DNA of 64,000 nt, taken from assembly GCF_026191915.1 (NCBI RefSeq), contig NZ_JAIMBY010000007.1, positions 1 through 64,000 of the forward strand, read 5' to 3'. Each line of letters opens with the position of its first letter. Position 1 is the first letter of the stretch. The DNA comes from Acidiphilium sp. PA. Lineage in GTDB: Bacteria > Pseudomonadota > Alphaproteobacteria > Acetobacterales > Acetobacteraceae. The notes beneath the pieces are model-generated. The model was not told the DNA's origin. It made no database searches and worked only from the letters and a program-made list of their open reading frames with translations. This document shows, piece after piece, positions 36,303 to 45,906 of the stretch. The translations under genes were made by a program, and so were the position numbers.

Positions 36303-37205
36303 ATGAGCTTTCCCGCCTCAACACAACTGCCGATCTGGCGCTCCCTGCTGTTCGTGCCCGTCACGGTCGAGCGCTTCGTGGCAGGGGCCGCCACGCGCGG
36401 CGCCGATGCGATCATTCTCGATCTCGAGGATGCCATCCCTGCGGCTGAAAAGCCCCGCGCACGGAGCCTGATCGCGACCGCGGCATCCCGCGTCGCTGCG
36501 GGCGGCGCCGATGTGATCGTGCGGGTCAATCGCCCCTGGCGCGCACTGATCTGCGATCTCGAAGCCGCCGTCATGCCCGCGATCACCGCGCTCATGCTGC
36601 CGAAAATCGAAAGTGCGGATCATTTACGCCTGATCGCCGAGACGGTCGAGGAAATCGAGGTCGAGCGCGGCATGACGCCGGGCCACACCCGGTTGATCGC
36701 CATGCTGGAAACACCCGGTAGTATCTTCCGCGCCGAGAGCATTGCAGGCGCACACCCCCGACTGGTTGGCATAACCGTGGGGTCCGAAGACCTTGCCGTA
36801 GCGGTTGGAATGATGCCCGAAGCCGAAGGGCTGCTGTTTCCGAAGCAACAGGCGATCTTTGCCGCGCGCGCCGCCGGTATCCTGCCGCTCGGCTTTCTCG
36901 GCACGGTCGCCGATTTCAATGACCTCGACCAGTTCCGCGTCACGATCGAACGATCCCGCCGCCTTGGGTTTACCGGGGCTTCGGTCATCCATCCCGGTCA
37001 GGTCGCGATCCTGAATGAGGGATTTCGCCCGCAACCCGACGAACTTGCCCACGCGACCCGTCTGGTCGACGCCTATGCCAGAGCCATCGCCGCCGGCTCC
37101 GGCGCGATCACATTCGAGGGCAGGATGATCGATGTGCCCGTGGTCCGTCGTGCGCAGGCGTTGCTGGACCGCCACGCAGCCATCGAACAGCGGACCCGTG
37201 CCTGA
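36303..37205 (+). CDS. HpcH/HpaI aldolase/CitE-like acyl-CoA lyase
   Basis: The 300-residue TIM-barrel lyase contains RSLLFVPVTVERFVAGA (14-30), DAIILDLEDAIP (catalytic Asp/Glu region), VRVNRPW, LPKIESADHL, LETPGSIFRA and the Mg-binding VGSEDLA. In relatives such as L-malyl-CoA, beta-methylmalyl-CoA or citramalyl-CoA lyase, a 3-hydroxyacyl-CoA is split into an acyl-CoA and a 2-oxo acid. With the neighbouring CoA-transferase it could form a two-step route (activate, then cleave). The specific substrate is not readable from sequence. Confidence 0.88.
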   Translation: MSFPASTQLPIWRSLLFVPVTVERFVAGAATRGADAIILDLEDAIPAAEKPRARSLIATAASRVAAGGADVIVRVNRPWRALICDLEAAVMPAITALMLPKIESADHLRLIAETVEEIEVERGMTPGHTRLIAMLETPGSIFRAESIAGAHPRLVGITVGSEDLAVAVGMMPEAEGLLFPKQQAIFAARAAGILPLGFLGTVADFNDLDQFRVTIERSRRLGFTGASVIHPGQVAILNEGFRPQPDELAHATRLVDAYARAIAAGSGAITFEGRMIDVPVVRRAQALLDRHAAIEQRTRA

Positions 37206-37382
37206 CGGGTTGCCGTGCGGTGCTTCGATGAGCGCATCGATGCCAGGGCTGGTGCCGTATCCGCTACGGCGGGTGGAGGCTTTGTACGGCAATCGGCGGG
37301 CGTAGGTGCACAGTGGGGGCCGATGCCGGCTTCTGCGGGAGCGGTTTGGCGGGCGGCCCGGCGGCGCTCGGTTCTGACCGCC
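37206..37382. other. Gap between convergent genes, nothing recognised
   Basis: This 177-bp G+C-rich stretch lies between the CitE-like gene and allophanate hydrolase. I see no hairpin with a U tract, no repeat-family member and no convincing gene. Confidence 0.4.
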
Positions 37383-39155
37383 TCAGTTTTCGATCGTGTT
37401 GCGGTAGGCGCGCCAGCCGCCGTGGGCGGTGATGTCGGTGGCGGTGGCGGCGGCGTGGGTTTCGCAGCTGAAGCCCGGGTGGCTGGAGCCGTCGGCGAGG
37501 GTGACTTTGCCGATGGTCATCGGGGGTGGGAGGTTGGCGATGAAGGTGGCGAAGGCCGTGGGGGTGAGCGACCAGCGTTCGACGGCGATGCCGGGGCCGG
37601 GGAAGCCGGGCTCGCGCAGCAGGCCGGGTTTGGGGGGTGAGGTGGCGAGGGCGACGAGGCGGTAGTCCGGCGCGGTGGTGGTGGTTTCCTCGAGGGTGGC
37701 GCCGAGGGCGGTGAGTTCGTGGTTGAGCGCCATGCCGGAGAGGTGGGCGCCGGCGATGATGAGGGAGATGCGGTTGGTGGTTGGCGGCATCGTGTGGTGC
37801 TGGGGGGTGGCGCGGGATTTGCCGCTGCCGGCGCCGATGCTGTGGTGGAGCTGATCGGCGAGGTGGAGCAGGGCGTGATCGGTGAAGGCGGGGCCGATCA
37901 GGGTCATGCCGAAGCCGATGCCATCGGGGCGGAACCCGGCGGGCAGGGCGACGGCGGCGAGATCGAACAGATTGACGAAATTGGTGTAGCGCCCGAGCGT
38001 TGCGTTGTGGACGACGGGTTGGGCTTGCATGGCGGCGACGGTGAAGCAGGTAGGGGCGGTGGGCAGCAGCAGGGCGTCGATGTGCTCGAACGCCTGCATG
38101 GCCCGGGCGCGCAGGGTCTGCAGGCGGGTTTGGGCGGCGAAGGCATCGGCGGCGTCGAACCGGTCGGCGCCGGCGATGATGGCGCGCACGGTGGGGTCCA
38201 TGTGCTGGTCGTGGGCGCGGAAGAACGGGCGGATGGCGCTGAGGCGTTCGGCGACGAAGGCGTCTTCGTAGAGCAGGGCGGCGGCGGCGCGGAACGGGGC
38301 GTAGTCGATTTCGGTCAGGGTCCAGCCGAGGGCGGCGGCGGCGCGCAGGGCGGCTTCGTGCAGGGATTGGTAGGCGGCATCGTCGGCGAAATAGCGTGCG
38401 GGGTCGGCCAGGATGCCGAGGCGCGGGTGTGACGGCAGGGTGATGTCGCGCGGGGCGCGACTGTAGGGATCGGCCGGGTCGTGGCCTTGGGCGATGGCGA
38501 GGATGATTGCGGCATCGCAAGCGGAATTCGCCATGATCGAGATGCAGTCGAGGCTTTGGCAGGCGGGGACGGCGCCGGTGGCGGGGATGCGGCCGCGGGT
38601 GGGTTTCAGGCCGATCAGGTTGTTGAACGCCGCGGGGATGCGGCCCGAGCCGGCGGTATCGGTGCCGAGGGCGAAGACGCTGAGGCCGGCGGCGACCGCG
38701 ACGGCCGAGCCGGAGGATGAGCCGCCCGAGATGTAATCGGCATCGAAGACGCAGCGCGGCGCGCCATAGGGCGAGCGGGTGCCGTTCAGGCCGGTGGCGA
38801 ACTGGTCGAGATTGGCTTTGCCGAGCACGATGGCCCCGGCGGCGCGCAGGCGGGCGACGACGGTGGCATCCTGCGCGGGGTGATAGGCGTAGTCCGGGCA
38901 GGCGGCGGTGGTTGGCAGGCCGGCGACGTCGATATTGTCCTTGACCGCGAACAGCATGCCGGCGAGGGGCAAGGCAGGGTCGATGGTGGCGGCTTCGGCG
39001 AGGATGTCGGCGCGGGGGCGGCGGCTGATGAACACCGCTGGGTCGGGATAGGTCTCAAGACGATCGAGCAGGGCGGCGGCGAGATCATGCGGGGTCAGCG
39101 TGCCTTCGGTGATCAGGCGGCGCAGGGTGGGGATTTCGAGCGGGGTCGGGATCAT
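37383..39155 (-). CDS. atzF: Allophanate hydrolase
   Basis: The 590-residue protein hydrolyses allophanate to ammonia and CO2. The N-terminal amidase-signature domain has Lys72 (FAVKDNIDVAG), the Ser-rich GGSSSGS at 144-150 and the nucleophile Ser170 in GTDTAGS. A separate C-terminal domain of about 130 residues (ISLIIAGAHLSGMALNHELTALGA onward) is the usual AtzF tail. The start is ATG 39155, family-like; the frame is open upstream into the repeat element but without homologous sequence. It is the last gene of the guanidine operon, 171 bp after the carboxylase gene, and the common end point for biuret- and AtzE/H-derived allophanate. Confidence 0.95.
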   Translation of the reverse strand: MIPTPLEIPTLRRLITEGTLTPHDLAAALLDRLETYPDPAVFISRRPRADILAEAATIDPALPLAGMLFAVKDNIDVAGLPTTAACPDYAYHPAQDATVVARLRAAGAIVLGKANLDQFATGLNGTRSPYGAPRCVFDADYISGGSSSGSAVAVAAGLSVFALGTDTAGSGRIPAAFNNLIGLKPTRGRIPATGAVPACQSLDCISIMANSACDAAIILAIAQGHDPADPYSRAPRDITLPSHPRLGILADPARYFADDAAYQSLHEAALRAAAALGWTLTEIDYAPFRAAAALLYEDAFVAERLSAIRPFFRAHDQHMDPTVRAIIAGADRFDAADAFAAQTRLQTLRARAMQAFEHIDALLLPTAPTCFTVAAMQAQPVVHNATLGRYTNFVNLFDLAAVALPAGFRPDGIGFGMTLIGPAFTDHALLHLADQLHHSIGAGSGKSRATPQHHTMPPTTNRISLIIAGAHLSGMALNHELTALGATLEETTTTAPDYRLVALATSPPKPGLLREPGFPGPGIAVERWSLTPTAFATFIANLPPPMTIGKVTLADGSSHPGFSCETHAAATATDITAHGGWRAYRNTIEN

Positions 39156-39190
39156 GCGGTGGGCTCCGGGTGGGCTAAGGACGGCGCGCA

Positions 39191-39322
39191 AGAAGAAAGC
39201 CCTGCTTTTTTGTAAAAAAGCAGCAAAAAATTTCTTTTGATTCTGGTCCGAGGTGTCGAAAGCACCCATGCCCCAGAATGACAAAAGTTTTTTGCTTCTT
39301 TTTTTTAAAAAAGAAGGACTTC
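39191..39322. repeat. Dispersed T/A-hairpin element (copy F)
   Basis: Two inverted T/A arms (about 39191-39233 and 39281-39322) surround a diverged core. It interrupts the guanidine operon between carboxylase and atzF, both on the minus strand, and is therefore likely transcribed through. Confidence 0.75.
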
Positions 39323-39326
39323 CTTT

Positions 39327-42300
39327 TCACGGCCCCGCCTTCGCTGAAATGACGGCAAGCCGCTGCCCCGCGCGAACAACCTGGCCGGGCGATGCTTCGA
39401 CGGTGGTGAGGATGCCGGCGGTGGGGGCGGTGATTTTGATTTCCATTTTCATTGATTCCACGATCATGAGGGGTTGGCCTGCATCGATCGGGTCGCCGGG
39501 TTGGTGGAGGATCTGCCAGACGCTGCCGGGGACGGGTGAATCGATGCCGTGGGCACCTGGTGGCAGCGGGGTTTGGCTGGGGGGTGCGGGTGGGTCGGGC
39601 AGAAAGGCGGTGTCGAGGCCCTGGGCGGCCCATGCGGTGCGTTCGGCTTCGAAGGCGGCGCGCTGGGTGTGTTGGAACCGGGTGATGTCGGCCTCATGGT
39701 CGGCGAGGTAGGTTTGGTGTTCGGCGAGGCTGAAGGTGCCATCCTCGATTTTGATGGGGTAGCGGCCGTGGGGGAAGGCAGCGCGGGCTTCGGCGAGTTC
39801 GTCGGCGGTGACCTCGTGGAACTTCAGGCGGTCGAACGGGCGGAGCAGCCAGGGTGTGTCGCCGAACGGGGGTTTGCCGTTGGGGAAACTGTTCCACATC
39901 TGGATGGTGCGGCCGAACAATTGGTAGCCGCCGGGGCCTTCCATGCCATAGACGCAGAGATAGGCGCCGCCGATGCCGACGGCGTTTTCCGGGGTCCAGG
40001 TGCGGGCAGGGTTGTATTTGGTGGTGATCAGCCGGTGGCGCGGGTCGAGCGGGGTGGCGACCGGCGCGCCGAGATAGACATCGCCGAGGCCGAGCACGAG
40101 GTATTCGGCCTCGAACACGATGCGGCGGACTTCGTTTTCGTCGGTAAGGCCGTTGATGCGGCGGATGAATTCGACATTGTCCGGGCACCAGGGGGCGTCT
40201 TCGCGCACGGTGTCCTGGTATTTGCGCATGGCGAGCATCACCGCGGCGTCTTTCCAGGAGAGCGGCAGATGGACCAGGCGCGAGGGCACGACCATGCTGG
40301 CGGGATCGGGCAGGGTGGGTTCGAGCGACGCGATCAGGGTGACCAGATCGGCGGGGTCGACGATATCGGGGTCGAAATGGATTTGCAGCGAACGGATGCC
40401 GGGGGTGAGGTCGATCAGGCCGTGGATGGCCTGGGACTGGAGTGATTGTTGGAGGGCGTGGGCGCGCAGGCGGAGCGCGAAATCGAGCGCCATCGGGCCG
40501 AACTCGACCAGCAGGTTTTCATCGCCGGCGCGGCGGATGGTCATGGTTTCGGAGTGCAGGATGATGGCGGGTTGGGCATCGGCGCGGGCAAACCGCACGG
40601 TATCGCCGGGGCGGAGTTGGCCGAGTTTCCAGAGATCGGCGCGGGTGACCACGCCGGGGCAGACGAAGCCGCCGAGGGAGGGACCGTCCGGCCCGAGCAG
40701 GATGGGCATGTCGCCGGTGAAATCGACCGCGCCGATCGCGTAGGGCGTGTCGTGGATGTTGGAGGGGTGCAGGCCGGCTTCGCCGCCATCCGCGCGGGCC
40801 CAGGCGGGTTTCGGGCCGATCAGGCGGATGCCGGTGCGGGCGGAGTTGTGGTGAACCTCGTAGGCTGCGGTGAAGATGGTCTCGATATCGGCGGGGGTGA
40901 AGAAATCGGGGGCGCCGTGCGGGCCGCTGCGCAGGGTGAGGGTCCAGTGATCGGTCAGCGGGGCGGGTTCGGGTCGGGTCGGGGTGGTGAGGGCGGCGGT
41001 GGCGATGCCGATGACATCGCCCGTGCGGAGCGCGCCGGTGGCGTGGCCGCCGAAGCCGCCGAGGGTGAAGGTGGCGGTCGAGCCGAGGCTGGCGGCGGCT
41101 TCGAACCCGCCGGCGACGGCGAGGTAGCAGCGCTGGCCGGGGCCGGTGATGACGCCGAGGGTGAGCGTCTGGCCGGCGGTGATTTTTGTGGGCTGGTGGT
41201 GGATGACGGGTTCGCCGTCGATGGCGGCGGCCATGGCAGTGCCGGTGAGCGCGATTGTGGCATCGGTGCGGAACAGCAGGGTGGGGCCGGCCATGGTGCA
41301 TTCGAGCACGCTGGCGTCGGGCGGGTTGCCGAGCAGGGCGTTGGCGGCGGTGGCGCTGCGCCGGTCCATCGGGCCGCTGGGGGGAATGCCGACGTGCCAG
41401 TAGCCGAGGCGGCCTGGGGCGGATTGCAGGGAGGATTGCGCGCCGGGATCGATCACCAGAACGCTGCGCGAGAGCGGTTTGAGCGAGGTGAGGCTCGCGG
41501 TGGTCATGGTGCCGGCCACGAAATCGGGCAGGGCGAGGGCCGCGCGCAGATAGTCGCGGTTGGTGGTGAGGCCGGTGACGGTGCTGGCGGCGAGGGCGGC
41601 ATCGAGCGTTGCGATGGCGGTGGCGCGATCGGGGCCGGATGCGATCAGTTTGGCGAGTGTGGGGTCGTAGAACGGGGTGATTTCGGTGCCCGGTTCGATC
41701 CAGTGATCGATGCGGAGCGTGTTGGGCAGGGTGAGGGCGGTGATGCGGCCGGTGGCGGGGCGGAACTGGTTGGCGGGGTCTTCGGCATAGAGGCGGGCTT
41801 CGATGGCCGCACCGCGTGGCGTGAGGGTTGCGGGCCAGGTGAAGGTGCCGGCGGCGAGTTCGATCATCCAGGCGACGAGGTCGATGCCGTAGATGGCTTC
41901 GGTGACGCCGTGTTCGACCTGCAGGCGGGTGTTGACCTCGAGGAAGTGGAAACGGTCGTGATCGGCATCGTAGATGAATTCGACGGTGCCGGCGGAGCGG
42001 TAGCCGACGCTGGCGGCGAGCGCGCAGGCGGCGTGCTCCATGGCTGCGATGGTGGCGGCGGGGATGTTGGGCGGGGGAGACTCCTCGATCAATTTCTGGT
42101 TGCGGCGTTGCAATGAACAATCGCGGCAGCCGAGCGCTTTGACGGTGCCGGTGCCGTCGCCGAAGATCTGGACCTCGACGTGGCGGGCGCGTTCGACATA
42201 GGATTCGAGGAACAGCGCGGCATCGCCGAAATTGGCGCGCGCCAGATGGGCGATGCTGGTGTAGCTGGCGGCGAGTTCGGCTTCGGTGCGGCAGATCGCC

Positions 42301-42800
42301 ATGCCGATGCCGCCGCCGCCGGCGCTGCTTTTCAGCATGACCGGGTAGCCGATGCGCGCGGCGTGGTGCGTTGCGTCCGCAAGGTCGGTGAGGATGCCGG
42401 AACCTTCGAGCAGCGGCACGCCAGCGGCGGCGGCGAGGGCGCGGGCGGTGTGTTTCAGGCCGAAGCTGCGCAGGTGATCGGCGCCGGGGCCGATGAAGGC
42501 GATGCCGGCGGCGGCGAGGGCTTCGGCGAAGGCGGCGCGTTCGGCGAGGAAGCCGTAGCCGGGGTGCACGGCCTCGGCGCCGCTGCGGCGGCAGGCGGCG
42601 ATGATGGCATCGATGTCGAGGTAGCTTTGCGCGGCGGGAGAAGGGCCGATCGGCTCGGCGTGATCGGCGGCGAGCACGGGGGGGCTGAAGCGGTCGGCGG
42701 CGGCGTAGACCGCGACGGTTTCGATGCCCATGCGGCGTAGCGTGCGGGTGATGCGGGCGAGAATTTCGCCGCGATTGGCGACCAGGACACGCCGGAACAT
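39327..42800 (-). CDS. Biotin-dependent guanidine (urea-type) carboxylase
   Basis: The 1157-residue multidomain carboxylase has the biotin carboxylase N-terminus (FRRVLVANRGEILARITRTLR, HPGYGFLAE, the glycine-rich ATP loop KSSAGGGGIGM, and EVNTRLQVEHGVTEAIYGIDL). A carboxyltransferase region with KipA/KipI-like (allophanate hydrolase subunit 2/1) domains follows. The C-terminal biotinyl domain carries Lys1118 in VESMKMEI. Classical annotation is urea carboxylase. The guanidine-I riboswitch upstream and the paired UAAP1/UAAP2 genes indicate that the substrate is guanidine, giving carboxyguanidine. The alternative of true urea use cannot be excluded from sequence alone. Confidence 0.93.
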   Translation of the reverse strand: MFRRVLVANRGEILARITRTLRRMGIETVAVYAAADRFSPPVLAADHAEPIGPSPAAQSYLDIDAIIAACRRSGAEAVHPGYGFLAERAAFAEALAAAGIAFIGPGADHLRSFGLKHTARALAAAAGVPLLEGSGILTDLADATHHAARIGYPVMLKSSAGGGGIGMAICRTEAELAASYTSIAHLARANFGDAALFLESYVERARHVEVQIFGDGTGTVKALGCRDCSLQRRNQKLIEESPPPNIPAATIAAMEHAACALAASVGYRSAGTVEFIYDADHDRFHFLEVNTRLQVEHGVTEAIYGIDLVAWMIELAAGTFTWPATLTPRGAAIEARLYAEDPANQFRPATGRITALTLPNTLRIDHWIEPGTEITPFYDPTLAKLIASGPDRATAIATLDAALAASTVTGLTTNRDYLRAALALPDFVAGTMTTASLTSLKPLSRSVLVIDPGAQSSLQSAPGRLGYWHVGIPPSGPMDRRSATAANALLGNPPDASVLECTMAGPTLLFRTDATIALTGTAMAAAIDGEPVIHHQPTKITAGQTLTLGVITGPGQRCYLAVAGGFEAAASLGSTATFTLGGFGGHATGALRTGDVIGIATAALTTPTRPEPAPLTDHWTLTLRSGPHGAPDFFTPADIETIFTAAYEVHHNSARTGIRLIGPKPAWARADGGEAGLHPSNIHDTPYAIGAVDFTGDMPILLGPDGPSLGGFVCPGVVTRADLWKLGQLRPGDTVRFARADAQPAIILHSETMTIRRAGDENLLVEFGPMALDFALRLRAHALQQSLQSQAIHGLIDLTPGIRSLQIHFDPDIVDPADLVTLIASLEPTLPDPASMVVPSRLVHLPLSWKDAAVMLAMRKYQDTVREDAPWCPDNVEFIRRINGLTDENEVRRIVFEAEYLVLGLGDVYLGAPVATPLDPRHRLITTKYNPARTWTPENAVGIGGAYLCVYGMEGPGGYQLFGRTIQMWNSFPNGKPPFGDTPWLLRPFDRLKFHEVTADELAEARAAFPHGRYPIKIEDGTFSLAEHQTYLADHEADITRFQHTQRAAFEAERTAWAAQGLDTAFLPDPPAPPSQTPLPPGAHGIDSPVPGSVWQILHQPGDPIDAGQPLMIVESMKMEIKITAPTAGILTTVEASPGQVVRAGQRLAVISAKAGP

Positions 42801-42802
42801 GG

Positions 42803-43438
42803 TCAGGCGGCCCAGACGATGCAGCGGATCGGGGTGGGGTTGAAGCCGTTGCAGGGGTTGTTGACCTGCGGGCAGTTCGACAGCACCACCAGCAGGCGCA
42901 TCTCCGCGCGCAGCTCGACATAGCCGCCCGGGGTGCTGACCCCGTCATCGACGGTGAGTTCGCCGTCCGGGCGGATCGGCACGTTCATGAAGAAATTGAC
43001 GTTGGAGACGAGGTCGCGCTTGTCCATGCCGTAGCGGGCGATTTCGGCGAGGAAGTTTTCGCGGCAGGCGTGCATGAACCGGGTCTCGAAGCCGAAGCGG
43101 ACGGTGTTGCTCTCGCAGGAGCAGGCGCCGGCGCAGGTATCGTGAAAGCCGCAGGTGTCATCGACGATGGTGGCCATCGGGCGGGCTTCGTTCGAGAGCA
43201 GGATGGCGCCGGTGGTGAGGTCGTAGCGGCCGCCGGCGCGGGCCTGGGCGAGCAGCGTGTCCTGGGCGGAGTAGCGTTCGCCGTGATCATCGGCGTTGTA
43301 GAACAGGGCATCGACCGCCTGCTGGCTTTCGAGGTCGATGATGCGCAGCGTCTGGCCCGGTTCGAGGATGGTGGAGAAGGCGGCGCGGGCGGGGACGTGC
43401 TGGTCGAGGATGGCATTGGTCGGGGTGATCATGGTCAT
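42803..43438 (-). CDS. Urea carboxylase-associated protein 2, carboxyguanidine deiminase subunit
   Basis: The protein has 211 residues from ATG 43438 (ATG 43432 possible). It is a DUF1989 protein with RIIDLESQQAVDALFYNADDHGERYSAQDT, a CGFHDTCAGACSCES cysteine cluster and NFFMNVPIRPDG. UAAP1 and UAAP2 together correspond to the carboxyguanidine deiminase subunits (CgdA/CgdB) described for guanidine assimilation, releasing ammonia and forming allophanate. It starts five bases after the UAAP1 stop and ends two bases before the carboxylase start. Confidence 0.9.
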   Translation of the reverse strand: MTMITPTNAILDQHVPARAAFSTILEPGQTLRIIDLESQQAVDALFYNADDHGERYSAQDTLLAQARAGGRYDLTTGAILLSNEARPMATIVDDTCGFHDTCAGACSCESNTVRFGFETRFMHACRENFLAEIARYGMDKRDLVSNVNFFMNVPIRPDGELTVDDGVSTPGGYVELRAEMRLLVVLSNCPQVNNPCNGFNPTPIRCIVWAA

Positions 43439-43442
43439 GGTC

Positions 43443-44240
43443 TCAGCGGAACCAGGCATCGGTGTTGGCAAAGCCGCGTTGGGCTTCCTCGGAGAAGTGG
43501 CGGCAGTGATCATCGGCGGCGGGCGGGGGGGCCGTGTAGTGGGTGAGGGCGAGCGGGCCGGTGTTTGTGCTGGCCGCGAGCGGGTGGGGCGTGTTGGACA
43601 GGGCGAGCAGGAGGTTCTGCTCGGCGCGCAGGGTGATGAAACTGCCCGGCGGCGCGGCCGGGGCGAGGGTCATGCGGCCACGCGGATCGACGCGCAGGCC
43701 GGCGAACAGGGTGAGGCTGGGGCCGACATCGCGCCGGTTGAGGCCGAATTTGGCGGCGGCGTTGCGCAGATTGTCGCGCCCGTTGCGCGCCGTGCCGCCC
43801 GGTTGGGCATGGGGGCCGGTGGTGGGCGTCGACGGGCCGAGGATGGGGTCGTGGCCGGCGCCGCTGTCGGCGATGATCGAGGCGAGGATGCGGCCCATGT
43901 CCGAGAACAGGACGCGGCCGGTGGTGAGGCGCGTGGTCCATTGCAGTTTGACCGTATCGCCCGGGTTGTAACGCTCGGCGGGGTCATCGGCGTTCCAGAT
44001 CAACAGGCTGGCACCGGTGGTGGCGGCGCGGGTTTCGATGTGCAGCGCCTCGCCGCGGCGGAGTTTGATGTTGATGTAGCAATCGGGCGGCAGGGATGCG
44101 GTGCCGATGATGCTGGCGGGTGCGATGGCCGGCGCGGCGGCGGCGGGCGGGGCGGCCTGGGCGCGGGCGCGGGCGCGTTCCTGCAACTGGTTGTAGCGGG
44201 CGCGGTATTGGTCGGGGGTCAGGCTGTCGAGATCGAGCAT
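43443..44240 (-). CDS. Urea carboxylase-associated protein 1, carboxyguanidine deiminase subunit
   Basis: This 265-residue DUF1989 paralogue of the neighbouring subunit has LRRGEALHIETRAATTGASLLIWNADDPAERYNPGDTVK, an FSDMGRILASIIADSGAGHDP metal-site-like stretch and LFAGLRVDPRGRM. A long Ala/Arg-rich N-terminal helix (residues 12-45) precedes the conserved part. It starts at ATG 44240, ten bases after the ABC ATPase stop. It probably forms the heteromeric deiminase with UAAP2; the assignment rests on family plus context. Confidence 0.9.
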   Translation of the reverse strand: MLDLDSLTPDQYRARYNQLQERARARAQAAPPAAAAPAIAPASIIGTASLPPDCYINIKLRRGEALHIETRAATTGASLLIWNADDPAERYNPGDTVKLQWTTRLTTGRVLFSDMGRILASIIADSGAGHDPILGPSTPTTGPHAQPGGTARNGRDNLRNAAAKFGLNRRDVGPSLTLFAGLRVDPRGRMTLAPAAPPGSFITLRAEQNLLLALSNTPHPLAASTNTGPLALTHYTAPPPAADDHCRHFSEEAQRGFANTDAWFR

Positions 44241-44250
44241 GGCTTGGCTT

Positions 44251-45081
44251 TCAGGTAGCAGGTGGGCAGGCGGCAGGTGGGCAGGCGGTCAGCGGGGCGG
44301 CGGTCAGCGAGGCGGGGGTGAGCGGGAGCGCTGCGGGTTGGCGCTGCGTGCGGCGGCGGACCGGGATGTCGTGGGTGATGCGGGCGCCGCGTTTGGCATC
44401 GTCGGGGATCGGGCGTTCGAACACGATGACGCGGGTGCCGAGGCTGAAGGCTTCGCTGATGTCGTGCGTCACCATCACCACCGTCATGCCGGTTTCCTGC
44501 CAGAGGCGGCGGGTGAGGGCGTGGATGTCGGCGCGGGTACCGGGGTCGAGCGCGCTGAACGGTTCATCGAGCAGCAGGACGCGGGGCTGGCGGATCAGCG
44601 CCTGGGCGAGGGCGAGGCGCTGCTGCATGCCGCCGGACAGCTGCGCGGGGTAGAGCGCCGCGGCCGGGCCGAGGCCGACGTGCTCGAGCATGGCGCTCGC
44701 GGTGGCCTCGGCGCGGCGGCGCGCGGCGCCGAACAGCCGGCCGAAGCGAGGTGCGGCGGCGAGTTCGAGTGGCAGGACCGCATTGCCGAGCACGGTGAGG
44801 TGGGGAAACACCGAATAACGCTGGAACACCACGCCGCGATCGGCGGTGGGTTCATCGGGTAGTTTGCGACCATCGAGCGCGATGGTGCCGCTGGTGGGGA
44901 CCTCCTCGCTCATCAGCATGCGCAGGAAGGTGGTTTTGCCGCAGCCGGTCGGGCCGACCACGGCGAGGAAACTGCCGGCGGCCAGCTCGATCGAGACGCG
45001 TTCGAGAATCTGGCGGCCGGCGTAGGTTTTGCAGACGTCGCGCACGCTGAGGACGCTGGCTGCGGGCGGGCTGTGCGTCAT
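44251..45081 (-). CDS. ABC transporter ATPase, guanidine/urea carboxylase region
   Basis: The 276-residue ATP-binding subunit of the nitrate/taurine type has Walker A GPTGCGKTT (43-51), signature LSGGMQQR (148-155) and Walker B LLLDEP (169-174). The last 25 residues are a low-complexity PLTA/ACPPA stretch encoded by short G+C repeats and look expendable. It overlaps the permease gene by four bases. The transported compound is inferred to be guanidine or a related nitrogen compound from the operon. Confidence 0.92.
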   Translation of the reverse strand: MTHSPPAASVLSVRDVCKTYAGRQILERVSIELAAGSFLAVVGPTGCGKTTFLRMLMSEEVPTSGTIALDGRKLPDEPTADRGVVFQRYSVFPHLTVLGNAVLPLELAAAPRFGRLFGAARRRAEATASAMLEHVGLGPAAALYPAQLSGGMQQRLALAQALIRQPRVLLLDEPFSALDPGTRADIHALTRRLWQETGMTVVMVTHDISEAFSLGTRVIVFERPIPDDAKRGARITHDIPVRRRTQRQPAALPLTPASLTAAPLTACPPAACPPAT

Positions 45082-45896
45082 TGGCGGCCCGCCTCGGCGA
45101 ACCAGGGGAAGGCGGCGGTTTGCAGGGCGCGCAGAGCGAGATCGAAGATGTAGGCGAGCAGCGTGATCCACAGGACGTAGGGGATGATGATGTCCATGGC
45201 AAAGTAGCGGCGCACCAGGAAGATGCGGTAGCCGAGACCATCCTGCGCGGCGATGGCTTCGGCGGAAATCACGTAGAGCCAGGCGGGGCCGAGCGAGAGG
45301 CGCACGCCATCGATCAGGCGGGGCAGCATCTGCGGGATGACGATGCGCAGCGCGATCTGCCAGGACGAGGCGCCGAGGGTCTGGGCCTTGATGAGCTGCG
45401 GGCGGGGCAGTTCCTCGACGCGGAGCACCAGATCGCGCAGCATGTAGGGGGCGGTGCCGAGCGCGATGAGGGCGATTTTCGCGGTCTCGCCGATGCCGGC
45501 GAGGATGAACAGGATCGGCAGGATCGCGAGCGGCGGCACCATGGACAGGGCGGTGATGAAGGGCAGCAGCAGGCGCTTGGCATAGGGGATCATGCCGACC
45601 ACGATGCCGAGGGTGAAGCTGATGACCACCGCGAGGCCGAGGCCGGAGAGCAGGCGGCGGAGGCTCGCGATGGTATCGGCCAGCATGAGGTACTGGCCGG
45701 TCGCGAGGTCGCGGGTGAACAGCATTTCGCGCACCCCGCCGATCATTTGCCCGAGCGTGGGCAGCACCTTGTCGCCGGCGTTCGCATCGTGCCGCGCGAT
45801 GGCGGCGATGGTGTAGGCGAGCGCGAGCAGGACGAAGGGTGCCGCTTTCAGCACGAGGTCGAGCCGTGCGGGCGGGGTGCGGTTGATCAGGCGCAT
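45078..45896 (-). CDS. ABC transporter permease, guanidine/urea carboxylase region
   Basis: The 272-residue inner-membrane permease of the SsuC/TauC type has about six hydrophobic segments. The EAA-like loop lies in ELPRPQLIKAQTLGASSWQIALRIVIPQMLP, which contacts the ATPase. It ends four bases into the ATPase gene and begins ten bases after the binding-protein stop. Confidence 0.92.
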   Translation of the reverse strand: MRLINRTPPARLDLVLKAAPFVLLALAYTIAAIARHDANAGDKVLPTLGQMIGGVREMLFTRDLATGQYLMLADTIASLRRLLSGLGLAVVISFTLGIVVGMIPYAKRLLLPFITALSMVPPLAILPILFILAGIGETAKIALIALGTAPYMLRDLVLRVEELPRPQLIKAQTLGASSWQIALRIVIPQMLPRLIDGVRLSLGPAWLYVISAEAIAAQDGLGYRIFLVRRYFAMDIIIPYVLWITLLAYIFDLALRALQTAAFPWFAEAGRQ

Positions 45897-45906
45897 CGGC
45901 GCGACG

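Noticed and set aside
44251-44345. Repeat-rich ATPase C-terminus as a separate small gene
   Set aside because: The low-complexity stretch is in frame with the ATPase and has no start or ribosome-binding site of its own.
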